Program-made: the position numbers and the translations under genes
The notes under the pieces: model-generated
Told to the model about the DNA's origin: nothing
The model's database searches: none
What the model saw: the letters and a program-made list of their open reading frames with translations, nothing else
Part shown: piece after piece, positions 49,540 through 60,616 of the stretch
How the letters are laid out: each line of letters starts with the position of its first letter
Numbering within the stretch: position 1 is the first letter of the stretch
Assembly: GCA_007922225.1 (NCBI GenBank)
Contig: ML679963.1
Coordinates: 5,394,624-5,458,623, forward strand
Length of the DNA: 64,000 nucleotides
DNA from: Emydura subglobosa
Lineage: Eukaryota > Chordata > Testudines > Chelidae
Direction of reading: 5' to 3'

Positions 49540-50130
49540 AGGGCCTGCCCCGAGGTCCTAATTTCAAATCAAATTTTACAGCGCCGCACAGGAACAATGG
49601 CAGCCCAGTACTCTAAGTCTTCTTTTTGTCACTTTGTACAAAGAAACCCCCTCAAACTCTCTCAAAGAACAATGTCCCCTCTTGATTCGCAACCACGCCA
49701 AGAATGGGTTCAAACCATACAAAAACACATTTTAAAAATACATTTTACACTGCCCTTGACATTTGAGATAAATCGAAGCTAATGCATTGAAATTCCAAGT
49801 ATTTTTTTGTATATCCATTCACAATGTGAATTTTTATTTCTCCCCATCTACTTGATCTTTGACATTTTGGCCTCTGTAAAAGGAGGACACAGCAGAGCAG
49901 TCAAAGAAATTAATTATGCAGATAATTGCATTTTATTAAAATGATTACTGTAACAGAGAACACAATAAATGACAGCTGGGCGAACCTGGCCCAGAGAAGA
50001 AAGCAAGAGGACACAAGAAGTTCCTTTTTAATTGAAAATCATCAAAGCTATTAACATTTAATTATCTGTTATTGATATATGACACCGGATTCATTAGCAT
50101 TTTTTCCTATATCTTCAGGTTTGTTTTCTG
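49540..50130. promoter_or_regulatory. candidate conserved non-coding element
   Basis: No transposon features and no coding signal, but many homeodomain-type cores in a short space: aaattaattatgcagataat, ttgcattttattaaaatgat and aacatttaattatctgttat. The pair atgca...tgcat (49917-49932) forms a small palindrome, and a bHLH-type core acagctgg lies at 49971-49978. This is how enhancer-type conserved elements near developmental genes commonly look. The call is inference from composition; conservation cannot be seen from one sequence. Confidence 0.35.
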
Positions 50131-51324
50131 TTAAAAACGCTTTTCAATATTTCTGCTGAGCTGCTTCAGACTCCCTTTTTACATAGAGAGAGTTAATTTG
50201 AATTTGGCAGCTTGGTTACAGACAGTTGTTTCCTAGCAAACAGAACACAAGACCATATGTTTCGACGTTTAAGCAATTTAGAATCAGAGGTATAATTCTG
50301 AGTGTCCTTAGAAGAAATTGGACGTTACATACCCAAAGGATCTGAGCTCTACAAAAGATACAGCCTTTTTTAGCACTTTTCCCATAGCAACAAAACCACT
50401 TTACACTACTTATATCATATACTTGAACCACAAGCATGCTGAAAGCATTGGTGAGCTGACTATAGTTTGTATTCAGCCCCTTCAGGGGCTTCTGTGTTTC
50501 CAACAGGAAGAGATGGATAAGTATACCCTTTTTTTCCCCCTTGTCTGGCATTGAATTCATCCACAGTTGTCTCCAAGAGGCATCTACAACCCAGATTCAT
50601 ACCTGCTTTTTTGATTTGTGGGCATCTAACCTACTTTGTAAAAGGGAATATCATCTATGGCTTCTTTTAGGAACAAAAAACAAGATTAAACATATTACAA
50701 CTCCTTCATCAATTTTGTTGTGCCACAAAGATAAGTTTTTAGCTGCATGAGGGACATGAACCTAGCAAAGACAAAAAAAAGGAAGTTTTCCATCACTAGA
50801 GTGAAAACATTCGTTTAATCCCAAAACAGGTAGTTTGTGTTCCTTTCTTCATGATCTGGGATGATTAACACCACCAAAAAATGGAACTATGGATTTAAAC
50901 CAAGACAGAGTCAAGGCAATCCCCCCCAAGGATATTGGCACAGTGCATGCCCTTGTGCCAGTATGACAGTATTATTTTTCCTGGCATGAAGTCACACAAT
51001 CTCCAGATTACTTAAGAACATTTTAAAACTAGTCTTAGAAATTTTTTTTAAATACTTTACTGAATCAGATAGAAAGTGTTATCTTCACCGCTTTAATCAC
51101 AGTAGCTGAAAGAAAACACCACAAAAAGATAAGAAAAATGACGAGCTGAAGTTAGAATTTAGTGATATCTTTCTTTTTGCAAAACAGATATGAAACAAGA
51201 AATCCCACATTTTAGGCAATTCCTTCAAAGATTAAATGTTACTCAGGTGTATTCCCCACATTTCTGGTCAGGTTTTGTACAACAGGGAGTTAGGCATATG
51301 ATACACTTACAATTATCTGTGGTT
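50131..51324. other. AT-rich unique DNA, nothing recognised
   Basis: The 114-residue - strand frame (50216-50560) is opposed by a 78-residue + strand frame over the same bases and shows no domain. Probably chance. Confidence 0.45.
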
Positions 51325-51530
51325 TGAAACAGTAAGGGTCAAATTTGGTTTTCTGATTAATCACGTGGGTTCTCTTAGACTTAAGTGGGACCTATGCACA
51401 GCAAAGTGCCTACATATGTAAGAGAAGCAATTGCAAAAGTGGCAAAGGGATTTAGGAGCACAAACTTATATTGACATTTAATGGGACTTGTACATCTCAC
51501 TCCTTTAGGCATTTTTCAAAAATCTCCCTC
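51325..51530. mobile_element. diverged MITE-like repeat
   Basis: agggtcaaatttggttttct, gacttaagtgggacctatgc, gcaaagtgcctacatatgta, gggatttaggagcacaaact and ttaggcatttttcaaaaatc. Similar in vocabulary to the TTTGAAAATC-type MITE at 42765. Boundaries are approximate. Confidence 0.35.
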
Positions 51531-53151
51531 ATAAAGATTAAATAGCTTAAAGGAGCAAAGAAACCCTAAGATGCAAAAAAAATTAAACATTTAAATTGAA
51601 ACAAAGCATGTCACCCATTATGTGTGACAGTCCCAGGAGGCATGGCTAAGAATAACCATTGCAGAGCCAAAACCCTTGGATAGGGATGATGCTTACACAC
51701 ATTACCAAATGAGTATCTACAACTGAAGGAGGAGACCAGGATGTACCTATGTGCGCTGCCAGCTTTTTCAAACTCTATGCACTCAGAGATCACTTCCACA
51801 ACACTTTCAAACAGTCCACGTTATTATAAATCCACTCAAAAATCCCTGATTTAAGTGCAAAATTTATCTCAACCTTAATTACATAGGCAAAATTTGCACA
51901 TCCATAAAAATGTATTACCAAGGTTCATATGGTTGCTAAATTACAGTTCACTGTTTCTTATTTTATGGTGATTAACCCTTCTTCTCCTGCCCAATTTATA
52001 ACATACTGACAGCAGGTCTGGAAAGTATGCTGAGATTCGACAGTCATCATAAAGCCCAATATGTCAAATACCCAATAAAATGCTGGATGAAGACATTACC
52101 ATATGAATAATGGACCTGATCCTGCTCAATAAAGTCCAGGGCAATATTTTCATTTACTTAATTGAAAACCAGGACAAGTCCTGTCCTAAATGTCTTGTAG
52201 CAATTCCTGAATGTCCCAAAAGATTAATGCTTGCCATGTTCCCTACCTCAGGTCACAGGACAGCAAACTTTCTCAGTGTATGTGCTGGAAGTATAATAAA
52301 TGAAAATACCTCATTCTATCTGGTTTATGCCAGTCATTTACAAAATACTGTCCGCCTTGATAAACACGTGAGGGAAAGCTGCAATCCTAACGGGTTTGTT
52401 GAAATGAAAGAAATAGCTTTTCCACCCTAGATTCTGCAGAACATTTGACTGGGCAATTTAGTGCCCCACTGCATGCACATTGGCATGGTTTTCTACTAGC
52501 ATTTGTTAAAAAAAGGTTTCTTGCCTAGGGAATGTACATCAGTCTTGGAGCAGGAATGAAAAAATGAGGCTCTGTTTTTTTTACATATATCTTCAGACTA
52601 GGGAAAAAGAGAGGATCAATGAATAATGCCTGTTGCTTTTCCATTCTTGCTGCTGTTATTGCTAAAAGGAATGGATTTTATAAGATAAGAACCTAAATTC
52701 AGAAGTCTCCATGGGTTCAAAGACAGGTGCTAAGAAAGCTCTCAAAACAACATCTGATTGCCAAAGTGTGTTTGGGGACTTCAGCAAACTCTTAGTATTT
52801 TATTCCCTTTCAGACATTTTTGTACTACACAGTAGTTATTTACTCCTCAGCCCTTAGTACTGTTTATGGAAAACTGAAAGAACTGATAGGTGATCTCAGA
52901 TGCTTCTATCTAGAGCAGGAATGTTCTATGTTGCTTATACAAAATTGCCACATTTCCTCTGCTTTCTAAATCTTAAATTCTGTTAAATTAAATCTTAAAT
53001 TCTGTTAGGCCGCCATGTTTGTCAGTCACACTTTTACCACCTCCTGGACTAATCCTAAACCCAGTGAAATCTATCCCTTTCAGGCACTTCCAACACACCA
53101 ATCACAGCAGTACCTAGCTGTCAGATACAAAATTACATGAGCTCTCTGGAA
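51531..53151. other. AT-rich unique DNA, nothing recognised
   Basis: A 106-residue + strand frame (52110-52430) shows Cys pairs but no domain I recognise. A short 22-bp tandem pair of aaatcttaaattctgtta lies at about 52966-53008. Confidence 0.4.
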
Positions 53152-53232
53152 AGCACTGTGGTCTAGTAGTTTAGGCAGTGCTTTGATGGCTATGAGTTCT
53201 TGGTTCTGACAACGAATTACTTTGTGACTCAG
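53152..53232 (+). repeat. MIR SINE, 5' tRNA-derived part
   Basis: agcactgtggtctagtagtt, taggcagtgctttgatggct, gagttcttggttctgacaac, then ctttgtgactc. This matches the tRNA-like head of MIR with A- and B-box remnants, truncated before the CORE. Confidence 0.65.
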
Positions 53233-53896
53233 GGGTGCGGAAGGTAAAGATTTGAATTTGTTTATAAAGGACCTTACTTCTCCTCCTCTCCTTGCACAGA
53301 TATGGAGGAGCATCTGCAAAGACAATCCCATAGAATGACCTCCCCTTCATAAAAGGCCAGTGTTGCAAAAATATTTTCTCCTAAATCATCCAGGTAACTT
53401 TTTTAAAGTACTCCAGGCTGGACCTGGCACTGGAGCTGTCAGGGGAGTTACTTCAGATCTAATGTTATTGTTTCTAGGGCAAACTGCACAGCACCAGGTA
53501 GCAAGAAGAAATGTCCCATGAAAGTGTACAGATGGTCTCTTCTTCCAGGACAACTGCCTGATAGAAAACTGGAAGATAGGGGCATTTCAGCTTTTCACCA
53601 TAAGTCCAGGAGACCTTATCCTGCCATGGTTTGAGCTTCTGCAGAGTTATACTGTATTGGAATAAAAGAAATCAGGCCTATAATGTTTCAATTTTTTATA
53701 TGCAAAAGAATTAAGGAGCTGCTCAAATAGGAGCTCCTTCTAGTTTTCATTAATTCTTGGAACTAAGAAACAAATATGAAATATTACAGAATATATTAAA
53801 AGTATGCTTTTACCTCATTTGCTTAATTTTAAAACTAGTTGTTTATCAATTTATAAATGTTTTTAATATTGCAAAGATTCTGCCATCACTAGATAT
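53233..53896. other. Unique DNA, nothing recognised
   Basis: No repeat recognised. The terminal four bases (53893-53896) are atat, repeated at 55174-55177 after the composite element that follows. Confidence 0.45.
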
Positions 53897-55173
53897 TGTG
53901 GCGAGGAAGGCCTATTCGCCCCGTGGGTCTTGCACTCCCTTCGGCAACAACGGTGCTGTGGCTGGGTGGGAGCAGGGGAGGGGCTTAGTTCATGAGCTAC
54001 TACCTTCCCTGGGTCGCTTGTCCATGGCCCCCCTGCTTGTGGTCCACTCCCTGAAATCAGGGAGGAGGGTTTTTCCCCTTCCTTACTTGAGTCCTTCCAT
54101 CCAGCTGTTTGAGCAGCGGGGTCCTCCTTCAGGCCTTTGGGCCTGCGTCCCTCGGCCCTGCCTGGACGGGCTTCTCCTTAACTCCCGCACCTTGGTGCTG
54201 TGGTAGCAACAGTACTAGCTCCAAGCTTTGTACCAGCTCTGTTCTGCTCCTTCACTCAACTCCCTTTCAGCTTCCTGAAAGAGAGGCTTTTACCTGCTGT
54301 GACAAGCTCCTTAATTGGCTTCAGGTGACCTAATTGACCTGGAGTAACCCTGGCTGTGTTACCCAGGGAACAGGGATTTGTTAAGCCTGGGGCTGATATA
54401 TATGCCTTCCAGCATCCTTGCCCTTGCGTCCCGCCCTGACACCAAGTGGGGGGACCTGTTGCCACCTGCAGGGGACAAGGACCCCTAGTGGGCCAGTCTG
54501 TACTCCACCTTGACCCCGTGGCCCGCCGGGGACATCAGTTGGCGGCTCCTTCATGGAGCCGTAAGCACGGGTGTGTACTTAGCACGGTTCACCCTCACCC
54601 CAACACCTGCCCCTACTGCGGCATGAGGGAGACCCTGGTGCACATCTACCTTGAGTGTGCCAGGTTGCAGCTCCTGTTCCGGCTCCTCCAGAACCTCCTG
54701 CTGAGGTTCTGGCTGAACTTCTCCCCGCACCTGTTCATTTACGCACACCCCATCCATGGCCCCACAAAGTCGCGGGACCTCCTCGTCAACCTCCTCCTAG
54801 CCCTGGCCAAAATGGCCATCTACAAGACCAGGGAGAGGAGGTTGGGGGGGGGGGGCGCTCTGCGACTGTGGGGCCTGCTTCTGTTCCCTTGTGCACTCAC
54901 GCATCCGGGCAGAGTTCCTCTGGGGGGCGTCCGCTGGCTCCCTTGACACCTTCCGGGAGCAGTGGGTGCTGTCCAGGATTCTCTGCTCGGTGTCCCTTCA
55001 GGTTCCCTCTGTTTGACCCTTTGACCTCCACGCCCCTTCCTATTTTTTCATTTGTTGTCCCACAAAATCAGTTAAGTCCTGGGTCCGGTGGCTCCTCCCC
55101 TTAGGATGGGGGAGGGGCGTTGGCACTCAAATAGTAGCACCCTCCTATAGCCGTCAGGTCTGACCCTGTTACA
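53897..55173 (+). mobile_element. composite GC-rich repeat: LTR-like ends around a LINE tail
   Basis: The element starts with tgtggcgagg and ends with tgaccctgttaca, so it has TG...CA termini. It is flanked on both sides by atat (53893-53896 and 55174-55177), a plausible 4-bp target-site duplication. The left 530 bp are GC-rich, non-coding, with a TATA-like gctgatatatatgcc (54391-54405), as expected for an LTR. The right part contains the Tx1-like LINE ORF2 end listed separately. The composition differs sharply from the AT-rich flanks. The 149- and 166-residue frames are by-products of high GC plus the LINE frame. Whether this is an LTR element that captured a LINE end or a single chimeric family cannot be decided here. 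Confidence 0.6.
54431..55140 (+). mobile_element. Tx1-like LINE ORF2 C-terminus, frameshifted
   Basis: One frame gives DISWRLLHGAVSTGVYLARFT; shown in parts, DISWRLLHGAVS and TGVYLARF (about 54531-54587). After a 1-nt shift the 54446 frame gives CPYCGMRETLVHIYLEC (54608-54658), a C-x2-C-x7-H-x4-C knuckle typical of the ORF2 C-terminus of L1/Tx1-clade LINEs. It continues with LLRFWLNFSPHLFIYA, KSRDLLVNLLLALAKMAIY and KTRERRL. At a 12-G run (54844-54855) the frame shifts again, and CDCGACFCSLVHSRIRAEF and then EQWVLSRILCSV follow. Two frameshifts and no reverse transcriptase: a dead, 5'-truncated end. Confidence 0.78.
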
Positions 55174-55177
55174 ATAT

Positions 55178-55884
55178 GTTGACAGAGAAATTCATATCAA
55201 TACATGAGACCTTATTAAATGTGAGATATTAAATATTAAACGTGAGAAATATTAAATGTGAGAAAGGATCATTTTTATCATTTAGAATAAGATAGGTAAG
55301 TGTAGGACGGTGTCTAGTTACCATAGGTTACCATAGGTATCCACAATATGTCTTGCAATGCTAACTATTAATGTACTTGATAGTAGTTTAAGTACATGCT
55401 ATAAAAAGAGCTATTTAAGCAAAGGTTTATAATTATATTTTTAAGATTAGTCTCTAGGTTCATCAGAAATGTGATTCTGAATATGCCTTGTATGCATCAT
55501 GTTAATTACAAATCAGTATGTAATATGGAGTGATGAGATTAGCTAGCTGGGGAAGACCTGATCTGGATCTGAACTCTCTGGATCAGTTCCACCTTTAGCG
55601 ATACAGATATATGAAACACTGAAGGCTTTTAAAGGCATTAGAACTGACCAACTCCTATTCTTCTTACTCAGACAAGTAGTCCTACTCAAGTCACTTTGTG
55701 GTCTCTGCACCTATTATTAAGCATAGAACAATCACTACAAACTTAATTTTATTATTTTTGTATTACCTCAGAATCCAGCAGAATTAAATGTTATTTAAGG
55801 AAATAAAAAATTAGATATAAACTTTTGACATCATATTTAAAACGTGTAGACCTCAGGTTACACACTGTTTACCTTACCTAGAAG
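55178..55884. other. AT-rich DNA with short tandem repeats
   Basis: 55214-55266 holds about three copies of an attaaatgtgagaaat-like unit. At 55318-55340 ggttaccatag is repeated in tandem. No gene. Confidence 0.5.
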
Positions 55885-55980
55885 ACATAACTCTGGTCAA
55901 ACTCCCATTAAATTCAATGGGATTAACTCTCATGATTGAAGTTTCTCATATGCTTCAGTGTTTGCAGGTTGAGGTCCTTA
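55885..55980. mobile_element. small palindromic MITE remnant
   Basis: Centre actcccattaaattcaatgg followed by gattaactctcatg, and end tgtttgcaggttgaggtcc. The left terminus is not recognisable. Confidence 0.45.
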
Positions 55981-57551
55981 GTCAATAATACATCATAGTG
56001 TTTAACCCAGCTCAAATTTCAACAGGTTTCAAATCAATTTGGTTGCATAATCAAAATCCAGGGTGTCCTGAAGGAAGCGGGAAATGCTGAAGTTTGGTCC
56101 TGACTCGAACTAAGCTTTAACTCAGTCAATGCAAATATTTTACTAATGACGCACCGTATTATTTCCTCATCCTTTTCACATTGATTTTTCCTCCACTGCA
56201 CACTTGAAACTCACAATGAAGTCAGTGGAACGTTAAGGTTCCCCAACCAATGTAATACTGGACACGGACTGAATTTTAGCATTTAAATATTATTTTACTC
56301 TTTGGATATGTTTATCAGAAGACTATCAAACAAAGCTTTTATAAGAAAGAATGTGCTCTGGGGAAAAAAGAGATTTAGTTATTTTTAATACCGATGACTT
56401 TGTCCAAAAGAAGATTCTTTCCTGTATTTCAACATTTTACAGTATGATCTATTATAGAAACTGATGTGGGAAAAAAAGTTTAGAAAAACCCAAGACTGGA
56501 AAAAAGAACTACCAAATGAAAAGGTCCTGTAAAATTTGGTAGCTCTGGATCTTTCTGTACTAATTCACATGACCTTCATTTTATTTTTAGAAAGGCGGTA
56601 ATTCCCAGTTGGATACGGTGCAATACCTTGTGCCCAAATACTGTTTTGCACAAATAAACTAAAGAAAGTGTTGACTTAAAAATAAAACATTGAAAGAGGA
56701 GACATTTTCTTTCCTCTGTGAAAATTTCCGGAAAAGCTGTAAACAAAGGCAGGTTTGGCTCAGTGGTTGAGTGACTCTGTTGAGCTGTTGAGGATGGAGA
56801 ACATATCAAACCTCACAGAGTGAGGAAATGTTTGTAAAACAGTTAGTAAATCACAGACAGCAAGGTCACCATGTTTAACAGCAGGAATGACACTTTGCCA
56901 AAACCCCAGCTGTGAAAGGGCGTATACATACACGGTTCTGAGTCTCATTTATTCTTCTTCACATCCTATTTTTAATTTTTTTAAAAAATCTATTCTTTAA
57001 AATCTATTAGGAAAAAATCAAAAAGATTTCAAATTGATGAGACCTGTGAGCACTGCAATGCTCATCACTGAAGTAAAATTCTGTAATGAACTCCTTGCTC
57101 AGTTTTGCCAAAAAGAACACAAGATGGTAAAGCGTTGAAAATTATCTGTAGCCTGAACGATTTCTCTAAAGATTGATACTGACTGACCTCTTGGTCTGGG
57201 TGGCAAGGTTTAAAGTTCCAGCTGGGAATTCAAATTCACATCGAGAAAGAAAACAGTCTGTAGATACTGAAAACCAGCACACAAAGAGGGTAAAAGGATA
57301 CAGTTGTAAATAATATACAGTACACACATTCACATACTATAATTAATGTTTGTATACTTTACAGTACTATGTTTATACTTCACTTAATGTTTGTACTAAC
57401 AAAAGCTATTATTTTTATTAAAAGATGATGTGTTAGCTATTTGATTTACCATGGAAATCACATGCTGTTCCACAAATCAGACACTCTTGTGGGGTCACAC
57501 AGAAATTTGCGTGTGGCCTTCAGTGAAGCATTAAGACTCTCATATAGCAAA
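55981..57551. other. AT-rich unique DNA, nothing recognised
   Basis: Chance frames of 62-77 residues on the - strand (56576-56948). No repeat family recognised. Confidence 0.45.
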
Positions 57552-57665
57552 GTAGGCACTGAAGCACATACTTAACTTCAAGCGTGTGAGTAGTTTCATT
57601 AAATTTAACAAAACTACTCACACGCTTAAAGTTAAGTATGTGCTGAAATGCTTTACTGGAATGAG
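57552..57665. mobile_element. hairpin MITE with a 34-bp near-perfect stem
   Basis: Arms 57563-57596 and 57611-57644 are reverse complements at 33 of 34 positions, separated by 14 bases. The arms carry cacatacttaactt and cgtgtgagtagttt. The flanks ggcactga and ctgaaatgctttactgga resemble the outer parts of the other small MITEs in the window. Its low divergence between arms is exceptional here. Confidence 0.75.
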
Positions 57666-57924
57666 ATCTATATGCTGAAATAGCACAAGGTAAAGAAAAA
57701 GTTCTTTCAGATTAATTCCTACTGATTTAAAAAAAACCATCATACTAAAACATTGGTTATTTTATTCATGATTTATTATATTTTTAAGTGTCCCCTTTCC
57801 CTGGAGCCCTCCTGTGACACAGCAGTGACTTTCATTAGTATTTTATTTGCAGCTGTATCACTTTTACCTTTACACTGTTATTGGGAGAAGCGGGAAGCCT
57901 TGGAATTTATGCTTCCCATTTATA

Positions 57925-58005
57925 GTCGTGGGTCCTATTGGTGTCAATGGGACAATTCACACGCATAAATGTAAGCATGTGTGTAAGCATTAGCAAAACT
58001 GAAGC
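57925..58005. mobile_element. half copy of a palindromic MITE
   Basis: Centre gggtcctattggtgtcaatg followed by ggacaattcacacgcataaa, then gtaagcattagcaaaactga and agcc. One arm and the centre are present. Confidence 0.45.
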
Positions 58006-58080
58006 CTTGCTTCTGCTTTTAAATGAAAAATGAAAGTGAGCAGCCAACTGGGCCATAAATAAGGTCTCACTGAATGTGAA

Positions 58081-58163
58081 GGCCTGATTCTGCTCTCATG
58101 TGTGTGCAAATCAGGAGTAGCTCTCCTGACAGTACACCCCAGCTAGAGCACGGAATCAGGCCC
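58081..58163. mobile_element. small palindromic MITE
   Basis: Left ggcctgattctgctct and right agcacggaatcaggccc are inverted counterparts; internal aaatcaggagtagctctcct. About 83 bp. Confidence 0.65.
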
Positions 58164-58820
58164 TCCTATGACTAATAATAATAATAAACCCCCAACATCC
58201 CAGTCCGAGAGCCGGCCTTTCAATTTGATTTTCATTGTTGTGACCATGACTGAATAACTCTTCAGCAAAGCCGCTACCAAATGGCTGCATCAATTGTTGC
58301 TTTGTAGAGGATGAATTTGTGGAAGACGGGGGGGCAGCAGTGAGGGAATCTTTCCTGGATCAGTGCTGACAGCAGGACCCAAGCATAATTTTTTTGGGCC
58401 CAGTACAACTTGTAACCCGGGCCACCTCCCACTCACAAACCACAATACCTCATCTCATACATACAGTCTTGTGAGACATGAAAAAAGTTTGAATTCTGAA
58501 ATTACTGTTACATAATCTACATTTCTGAAAAATGTCCCCCACACCTTTGCTATTTTTGTTTAACATAACACCCAGCCTGAGAATCCTACAAGTTTGCTGA
58601 CTATTTTGTAATTTTTGGTCATTATGACAGGAAATAATACCTTTAATGTCTTGATTTTTTTATTCTACTGGATCAATGTGACTGCAAACATTTTATAATT
58701 AGGCCAATTAACTTTAAAGCTTTATTTTTCTGGCCTTTTTCATTGCAAAATCATGAATTAGCCGCCCAAAGCTATAATCTCAAGAGTTCCAAGACAGTTA
58801 CCATTGTATGGGTCACCTCT
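58164..58820. other. Unique DNA, nothing recognised
   Basis: Short (TAA) run at 58173-58186. AT-rich. No gene or repeat family recognised. Confidence 0.45.
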
Positions 58821-59083
58821 CAGAGCTTGTCTTCACTTACCTCCGAGATTCAGCAGCAGTCGACTGGAGTTACGAAAGCTACGCAAAAAACTTGCATAAC
58901 TCCTGTCAACTTCTCTGCTTCTGTTCTGCGCGCCGTCTTCACTGCAGTGCACCGACGGGAACCACATTCCCATTAACGCAGCGCTACGCCACTTGAGAAG
59001 GTGGTCTTAATACGTCGATTTCTGGATCGACTGAGCGGGTCTTCGCTGACCGCTCAGTCGATCCACAGAAGTCGATCTGACGG
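58821..59083. mobile_element. terminal part of a hAT element with a palindrome
   Basis: Begins with cagagcttgtcttcactta, a hAT-like terminus, and contains gtcgactggagttacg. It carries a strong inverted repeat: gtcgatttctggatcgactg (from 59014) against cagtcgatccacagaagtcg (from 59055) around gcgggtcttcgctgaccg. This layout matches a reptile hAT MITE family with GTCGAT palindromes. No opposite terminus is found; instead the hAT coding remnant follows directly. Confidence 0.65.
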
Positions 59084-59640
59084 TGGCGAATTTGCTTCTG
59101 TTAATATTTGTTTTTGAATCTCACTGCCCACTCCATGTCCACCTGACTGTGACTGCTGTAATTGCTTCCACTGACAGTAGCAAGTTTTATGTTCTATTAT
59201 TCTCTTTTCATGTTCAGGAAGTTTAGTATATAGTTTATGCCATTTTTTCACAATTGGTGAATACCCTTCTTTTTTGCCAGCATACTTTAAGCCTCCCTTC
59301 AGGAAACAGCCGACATGGAAAACAATACAGTGCTTGGTTAGTAGCACTCCAAACAAGCCAGTCTCTTGGTATCTTTTCTCTCTTGTTGGAAGTCTTACAT
59401 TTGAGAAGAAATTCAGGAAACTTATGCCCATCAACATCTTTTGGCATTGACATTGCTAGCTTCCGTATTTCTTCAAAAGTCAGGACACCGGATAGAACAA
59501 TTTTTTGATGGATAGAATCTGTTATGTTTTCAGGCCACAAGCCTGGATCTTTGAAAAGACAAGAATCAGATAGTGTAGCACCACTCTCTCCTGCTTCTTG
59601 TAAACCTTCTAATGTGGTGGTGCTAATGGTAATACTACCT
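59054..59640 (-). mobile_element. hAT transposase fossil, TTF zinc-finger type
   Basis: On the - strand, reading from about 59639: TLEGLQEAGESGATLSDS, then DPGLWPENITDSIHQKIV, and FLLKCKTSNKREKIPRDWL. The zinc-binding segment YCFPCRLF ends near 59304. A frameshift near 59300 moves the reading to a second frame with KKEGYSPIVKKWHKL and LPEHEKRIIEHKTCYCQWKQL, stopping at 59054. The order DPxLWP, domain with W-x-C-F-x-C-x-LF, then the W...H..H region is that of the N-terminal TTF-type (ZMYM-like) half of hAT transposases. The catalytic DDE core and dimerisation domain are missing, replaced by the terminal part at 58821-59083, so this is an internally deleted copy. Confidence 0.8.
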
Positions 59641-60616
59641 GACTATCTTCACGCATCAGATTGGAGTCACATAATGCATATTCTGGCAACTTTTCTCTGG
59701 CACAAGGAACTCTGGGACTGGTAGTTCTTGATATGATAGATAGACCATGTCACAGAGAGGAGCACAAATCTCTCTGTCTCTCAGTCTCAAATGACAGGTC
59801 CTAGTTTAACTGCACAAGCACACACACTCTATTCTAGAGAAGGGCCTGGGTTGCGCCAGCAGGCCCAGCAACTCACTGTTCAGAATGTTGCTTGAGGCTG
59901 CTCTAACACTACTATTGAGTGGCTCCAGCAAATCTCACAAGATCTAGACAATAGATACAAAGATACAGGGAAATAAGTTTCTATAAATATCCGCAGGCAT
60001 GATCTACAATTTAGCCTCACTTTTTCATCATGGTAAAGAGGGCTTCAGCCTGGGCCAGGCCCCCCAGGACCTCCAGGCCCCAGTAAAGTGTACCCTTTCC
60101 CCTCCCCCCCATGTGGGGGCCCTGCTGCCCAGACCCGCCTCTCTTTTGCTGGACATTCGCCCTGATAGCTAAATTGCACTACATGACATGTCACCATAGT
60201 TCCAAACTGACCATGCTGCTTGGAATCAGCAGAAGAGAGGCAGGTTGGCCAGGACCACTTGTGCCCTAAAACGGAGCAGGAAAAGATAGCCAGAGTAAGG
60301 AGGTGGGCTGACAACCATGAAGGAACCACAGGACAAGTCTACTAGAGGAGATGGAAGAATCAGTAACTGAAAGGAGTTCTTGGCACACACTGTAGGAGGG
60401 CTGAGACTCTGAAAACAAATGTACTTGCAGTCTAAATCACTGTGGATGAGTATACCACATTTGTGACTAATCCCATCCAAACTACATTCCACCTTTCTTA
60501 TACAAAATTACAGGCAGTTGGTGAAGGCATAAAAAGCTGTATCTGCAGTGGGATAAGAGGTCTAGAGCAAGATAGGAGATTCTAGAGAAAGAAACAATAT
60601 TACTCAAATTCCCACA
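59641..60616. other. Unique DNA with a GC-rich patch
   Basis: 60040-60150 is C/G-rich (ccaggccccccaggacctcc, ccctttcccctcccccccat) and could be part of a transposon terminus. No partner was found and no exon is supported. Confidence 0.35.

Noticed and set aside
50216..50560. 114-residue - strand frame
   Set aside because: No recognisable domain, an opposing frame covers the same bases, and the length is within chance for this window.
52110..52430. 106-residue + strand frame with Cys pairs
   Set aside because: The Cys spacing does not form a complete zinc-binding motif and no family is recognised.
53757..54206. 149-residue + strand frame
   Set aside because: It starts in AT-rich DNA and runs through the GC-rich LTR-like sequence, where stops are rare. 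No domain, and the protein character changes at the element boundary.
2272..58163. CRISPR-like array from the repeated palindromic units
   Set aside because: The units are dispersed over tens of kilobases with irregular spacing and variable orientation in a vertebrate genome; they are MITEs.
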